Positions 15,118 through 16,279 of a stretch of 16,279 bases of DNA are shown piece by piece. Every line of letters starts with the position of its first letter. The first letter of the stretch is position 1. The position numbers and the translations under genes were made by a program. A model generated the notes under the pieces. That model was not told where the DNA came from. It made no database searches and saw only the letters and a program-made list of their open reading frames with translations. Origin of the DNA: JAAYJR01 sp964545315 (GTDB lineage Bacteria > Bacteroidota > Bacteroidia > Bacteroidales > Prolixibacteraceae). The DNA lies in assembly GCA_964545315.1 (NCBI GenBank), contig CAZJGI010000075.1, positions 1 to 16,279 on the forward strand. Direction: 5' to 3'.

Positions 15118-16032
15118 ATGGTTTCTATTCAGGAACAACAGATGTTAAAAGATTTCGGGTTTCAAGATGAAACCCAATTGCAAAAATATCTGAATATCTC
15201 TCCACGGGAACGATACACAAAATACAATTTTAAATGGAGAATGAAAATGATGTCAAAATATAGGGGCATCATTTCTGCCATTAAACAAAACATTATTAAG
15301 TTTCATACTGATTATGAAGATTATGTGATTAACCACCAAAAGGGAAGTTTAACAGACTGGCCGAAAAAAGCAAAAGATCAGTCAGAATATCTTTTTGAAC
15401 GTTTGGAAAAACCGTGGATGCTAATAAAACATGAATCTATTTTATTCTCAATCAAAGATCCAACAAACAATTATTGGTTCAGGGCACTTACTTTATATGA
15501 ATTATTCGAAGCCCTTGATATATGTTTCAGGGAATCTGCAGCATCAGGCGCCATAGTGAAATCCTGGAAATTAAGTCTTAACTGGTGGGAATGTTATATT
15601 ACATACAATAAAAAAAGAAATATGGGTTCCCTATGGACAGGAAGAGATTATGATGTGGCACTCATGATATGCGATAATATTACCTCAACATGGGACTCAA
15701 AAACAGGCGACTGGAAACCATGGAACAATTCATGGTCAAAATTAGCACACCAAAAGCTCACGGGGATTAAATATGGGTTAATCAAAAGTGTGCCGGACTT
15801 TGGAGGACGTACCCCTTCCGTGTTGGAATTTGTCAAACATCATTCAGATACATTTAAACGTGACATAAAATTCGAAGATATATCCAACTTTGTTTTCAGG
15901 GAAGGCTTTACCGGAATGAAACAGGCTGCATTCATACTGGCAACTGCATTCACTGTTGGCGGTAGCCGGGCAGCAAAAATAATAAACGGATTCCATGAAC
16001 AACATGGGATACCAAAATGGTGGGAAAAATAA
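15118..16032 (+). CDS. Unrecognised Trp-rich protein after PAAR, possible T6SS cargo or adaptor
   Basis: 304 residues, family not recognised. Seen: no signal peptide; a helical, charged N-terminal third (QQMLKDFGFQDETQLQKYL, then KWRMKMMSKYRGIISAIKQNIIKF); an aromatic-rich middle (WWECYITYNKK, LWTGRDYDVALMICDNI, WDSKTGDWKPWNNSWSKL); a moderately hydrophobic segment near residues 272-292 (MKQAAFILATAFTVGG) followed by a C-terminus ending HGIPKWWEK. There are 14 Trp in 304 residues, far above average. Starts with ATG 68 nt after the PAAR gene on the same strand. Genes directly after vgrG and PAAR in T6SS loci commonly encode effectors, their adaptors or immunity proteins, which makes this the most likely cargo candidate, but no catalytic motif is apparent and no intact neighbouring immunity gene follows within the window. 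It could also be a structural component specific to this lineage. Confidence 0.8.
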   Translation: MVSIQEQQMLKDFGFQDETQLQKYLNISPRERYTKYNFKWRMKMMSKYRGIISAIKQNIIKFHTDYEDYVINHQKGSLTDWPKKAKDQSEYLFERLEKPWMLIKHESILFSIKDPTNNYWFRALTLYELFEALDICFRESAASGAIVKSWKLSLNWWECYITYNKKRNMGSLWTGRDYDVALMICDNITSTWDSKTGDWKPWNNSWSKLAHQKLTGIKYGLIKSVPDFGGRTPSVLEFVKHHSDTFKRDIKFEDISNFVFREGFTGMKQAAFILATAFTVGGSRAAKIINGFHEQHGIPKWWEK

Positions 16033-16279
16033 CAAAATAAGCAACTGCCAAATAATCATGAAGATGAATTCTTCAAGACTGTAAACTATAACGAACGGAA
16101 AAGAATATACACCAAATTATAAAATCCTAAACAGTTGAATCGTGCTTTACCTCTTTTTGGCTGGTTTACCCTGGCTATCTTATCCAATAAATTTGATTTT
16201 GAAAAAGATCCTTTGGTTTAGGAAATTAAAGGATTCTTTCATATTTTTATAGAAAATAAAATGCACTGTTTATGAGCGG
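16033..16279 (+). other. Terminal region: no intact gene, possible decayed reading frame
   Basis: In the same frame as the 304-residue gene, reading on past its stop gives two protein-like stretches broken by stops: 16033-16119 (…EDEFFKTVNYNERKRIYTKL, stop at 16120) and 16123 onward (NPKQLNRALPLFGWFTLAIL then SNKFDFEKDPLV, stop, EIKGFFHIFIENKMHCL, stop). No start with a convincing leader and no hairpin terminator was found. It may be a remnant of a gene or chance in AT-rich DNA. Confidence 0.2.

Noticed and set aside
7503..16032. Extracellular contractile injection system or R-type pyocin instead of T6SS
   Set aside because: A ClpV recycling ATPase, stand-alone Hcp and VgrG plus PAAR are T6SS features; no tail-length or phage-like baseplate genes were seen in the window.

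Overview
The window reads as chromosomal DNA of a Bacteroidota bacterium (class Bacteroidia or a close relative). The evidence is low G+C, weak A-rich sequences in place of Shine-Dalgarno sites, a textbook Bacteroidetes promoter (TTTG, 21-nt spacer, TAAATTTG) and type VI secretion proteins of the Bacteroidota lineage (subtype iii, T6SSiii). No transposase, integrase or tRNA was found. Genus cannot be set from the sequence alone.

Left part (1-5000): the 3' part of a carboxynorspermidine decarboxylase gene (nspC, spermidine synthesis) enters from the left edge. It is followed by a gene-free stretch of about 900 nt that is not empty. It holds its own promoter, about 525 nt rich in hairpins including one H-type pseudoknot, and an intrinsic terminator. 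I read this as a large structured non-coding RNA that I cannot assign to a known family. A TonB-like energy transducer follows on the minus strand, with two tandem terminators. Next comes an intergenic REPIN-like palindromic element with three internal ~29-bp tandem repeats, then a plus-strand outer-membrane protein of the BamA/TamA (Omp85) type.

Middle part (5000-7500): a compact minus-strand operon of slyD-like FKBP isomerase, aroC (chorismate synthase) and a DUF134/UPF0251 DNA-binding protein with a C-terminal zinc ribbon. The upstream 436-nt region is shared with the divergent secretion cluster.

Right part (7500-16279): a plus-strand run of T6SS genes in the order clpV/tssH, tssB, tssC, two hcp/tssD paralogues, vgrG/tssI, PAAR, then an unrecognised Trp-rich 304-residue protein. 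Together they encode the moving parts of the contractile machine: sheath (TssB/C), tube (Hcp), tip (VgrG plus PAAR) and the AAA+ unfoldase that recycles the sheath. Baseplate and membrane-complex genes are not in the window; they must lie beyond the right edge or elsewhere. The 304-residue protein sits where T6SS cargo or adaptor genes usually sit and is the best candidate here for an undescribed protein. The last 247 nt carry no intact gene, only a possible decayed reading frame.
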